A stretch of 7,019 bases of DNA from Paludibacteraceae bacterium (GTDB lineage: Bacteria; Bacteroidota; Bacteroidia; Bacteroidales; Paludibacteraceae): assembly GCA_017550055.1 (NCBI GenBank), contig JAFYMM010000031.1, positions 1 to 7,019 on the forward strand, read 5' to 3'. Under the pieces are notes generated by a model. It had not been told where the DNA came from. It did not search any database and saw only the letters and a program-made list of their open reading frames with translations. Positions 6,339 through 7,019 of the stretch are shown piece by piece (positions within the stretch are counted from its first letter, which is position 1; each line of letters begins with the position of its first letter). The position numbers and the translations under genes are program-made.

Positions 6339-6394
6339 GGAGCAAGGAGTAGGGAATAGGGAATAGGGAGTAGGGAGCAGGGAGCAGGGAGTAT
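6339..6394 (+). repeat. G-rich heptamer tandem array (GGAGTAG-type), G-quadruplex candidate
   Basis: Seven full units and one partial, in order: GGAGCAA, GGAGTAG, GGAATAG, GGAATAG, GGAGTAG, GGAGCAG, GGAGCAG, GGAGTA(T). Six GGG runs at 6352, 6359, 6366, 6373, 6380 and 6387 are each separated by exactly 4 nt, which satisfies the G3-N4 quadruplex pattern with two spare runs. It lies on the non-template strand of the PagL-like gene. Similar heptamer repeats occur between genes in other bacteria, from general knowledge. Confidence 0.9.
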
Positions 6395-6439
6395 TTTATA
6401 TTAAACTGACTTAAATAGAGTTAATATTAGTTAAAAATA

Positions 6440-6448
6440 GGGGGGGGG
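6440..6448 (+). repeat. G9 homopolymer next to a promoter, possible phase-variation tract
   Basis: Nine consecutive G sit 23 nt upstream of the -7 box at 6472-6479, so the tract ends where a -33 element would begin. Homopolymer G tracts of this length are prone to slipped-strand mispairing. A change in tract length would alter the -33 region or the spacing to upstream sites and could switch the downstream gene up or down. Confidence 0.75.
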
Positions 6449-6452
6449 TAAT

Positions 6453-6501
6453 TTTTATCAATAATTTTTTGTAACTTTGCAGACTGAAATTTTATCAATA
6501 A
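6453..6501 (+). repeat. 12-bp direct repeat TTTTATCAATAA flanking the -7 box
   Basis: The exact 12-mer occurs at 6453-6464 and 6490-6501, 37 bp apart, one copy in the promoter spacer and one just after the predicted transcript start. The placement is typical of operator pairs, but AT-rich background makes chance possible. Confidence 0.45.
6472..6479 (+). promoter_or_regulatory. Promoter -7 box of the PagL-like gene
   Basis: TAACTTTG matches TAnnTTTG and predicts a start near 6485, giving a leader of about 60 nt to the ATG at 6546. There is no TTTG at the -33 position; that site holds the end of the G9 tract and TAAT. The promoter may therefore be weak and dependent on an activator or on tract length. 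Confidence 0.65.
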
Positions 6502-6545
6502 AAAATATCACCACCATCTGATTATTAAATTTATATAACAAAAAA

Positions 6546-7019
6546 ATGAAACGAATTTTTCTACTACTATCAATCGTATTATCAGCTACACTTATTTTTG
6601 CCGAAAACCAAACTGCAAACAAATTTGCACAAACAGGCAATGACAGATTTTCAGTTAAAGCCCAAGGCTTTATGGGCTTTTATATAGATAGACAGCCACA
6701 TATCAATAAGCTCGACCCGAGTGCACCTACAGGTTTGATGTTAGGTATAGAATTTCCATCTTTACAACAACGTCCTTGGCAACAATATCTACTAAATCCT
6801 ACTGTGGGATTAGGTATGACATATATGAATTTAGGCTCTGAAATGTTAGGTCATGTGGTAGCAATGTATCCATATATATTACTAAACTGTGTGCGCACAG
6901 AACATTTTGAAATGAAAGTGAAATTGGCACCTGGTTTAGCTGTTGTGAGCGAACATTGGTACACACAAAAAGATACTGACTACGACCACTATTATGACCC
7001 AACAACTAACACTATTTTC
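6546..7019 (+). CDS. PagL-like lipid A deacylase/acyloxyacyl hydrolase family protein, 3'-truncated
   Basis: The open frame runs from ATG 6546, preceded by an A-run, to the window end: 158 codons with no stop, so the C-terminus is missing. Residues 1-19 (MKRIFLLLSIVLSATLIFA) form a clear signal peptide with probable cleavage before Glu20. The mature part has alternating, aromatic-rich segments typical of a small outer-membrane beta-barrel. The order of motifs, a GFMGFYIDRQPHINKL segment, TGLMLGIEF, RPWQQYLLNPTVGLGMTY, the NLGSEMLGHVVAMYPYI region and KLAPGLAVVSE, resembles Bacteroidetes acyloxyacyl hydrolase/PagL-family proteins as I remember them. Such enzymes remove an acyl chain from lipid A in the outer membrane, changing host recognition. 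The family's catalytic His-Ser pair and acidic residue lie near the C-terminus, outside the window, so activity cannot be judged. It is divergent from the regulator and sits behind the repeat-rich region. Confidence 0.75.
   Translation, partial: MKRIFLLLSIVLSATLIFAENQTANKFAQTGNDRFSVKAQGFMGFYIDRQPHINKLDPSAPTGLMLGIEFPSLQQRPWQQYLLNPTVGLGMTYMNLGSEMLGHVVAMYPYILLNCVRTEHFEMKVKLAPGLAVVSEHWYTQKDTDYDHYYDPTTNTIF

Larger units (their letters stand above)
5933..6545. other. 613-bp divergent, repeat-rich intergenic region
   Basis: It lies between two divergent genes. About 5990-6130 is very AT-rich with no recognisable gene. The rest holds, in order, the orphan promoter and 17-codon ORF, the 11-bp array, the heptamer array, an AT-rich stretch with an imperfect TATTAAACT/AGTTAATA inverted repeat (6398-6426), the G9 tract and the PagL-like promoter. 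I see no tRNA, rRNA, transposase remnant or CRISPR. Confidence 0.8.

Noticed and set aside
6270..6394. CRISPR array
   Set aside because: Units are only 11 and 7 bp, directly adjacent and without spacers, and no cas gene is present.
6458..7005. Minus-strand open frames at 6458-6640 and 6799-7005
   Set aside because: They overlap the promoter, signal peptide and barrel segments of the PagL-like gene, which is far better supported.

Overview
The window looks like a chromosomal stretch of a Bacteroidales bacterium (Bacteroidetes). Several potential promoters match the Bacteroidetes form (TAnnTTTG at -7, in one case with TTTG 19 nt upstream), and starts are preceded by A-rich rather than Shine-Dalgarno sequence. 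The protein set also fits: a radical SAM/SPASM enzyme of a Bacteroidetes-type subfamily, a TPR-membrane-HTH regulator and a PagL-like outer-membrane protein. The genus cannot be named from the sequence.

Layout. (1) 2-937, plus: the 3' part of a radical SAM/SPASM maturase, cut by the window edge just inside its Fe-S motif, ending in a hairpin. (2) 938-1200: intergenic, with three 11-bp-phased TTGCTTG repeats, two inverted repeats and a -7 box. (3) 1201-1581, plus: a small secreted or membrane protein of unknown function. (4) 1661-2608 and 2670-4403, plus: a YrbG-type calcium/sodium antiporter and a Na+/phosphate symporter with a PhoU-like tail, separated by a GC-rich palindrome. (5) 4417-4454: a strong hairpin serving two convergent genes. 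(6) 4478-5932, minus: a regulator with a lipoprotein-like N-terminus, TPR region, one membrane helix and a C-terminal helix-turn-helix. (7) 5933-6545: a 613-bp divergent intergenic region, the most unusual part. It carries promoters on both strands, an orphan promoter with a 17-codon ORF, five 11-bp AT-rich tandem units, about eight G-rich heptamers able to form a G-quadruplex, and a G9 homopolymer abutting the next promoter. (8) 6546-7019, plus: the first 158 codons of a PagL-like lipid A deacylase/acyloxyacyl hydrolase, which runs off the window end.

How it may work together. The two transporters are both Na+-coupled and move Ca2+ and phosphate, so they may form an ion-homeostasis operon. 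The membrane regulator is transcribed divergently from the lipid A enzyme and could sense envelope state and control it; this is inference from position only. The simple-repeat region in front of the lipid A enzyme, above all the G9 tract at the -33 position, suggests its expression may vary between cells by repeat slippage, giving heterogeneous lipid A. That is the best candidate here for something undescribed.
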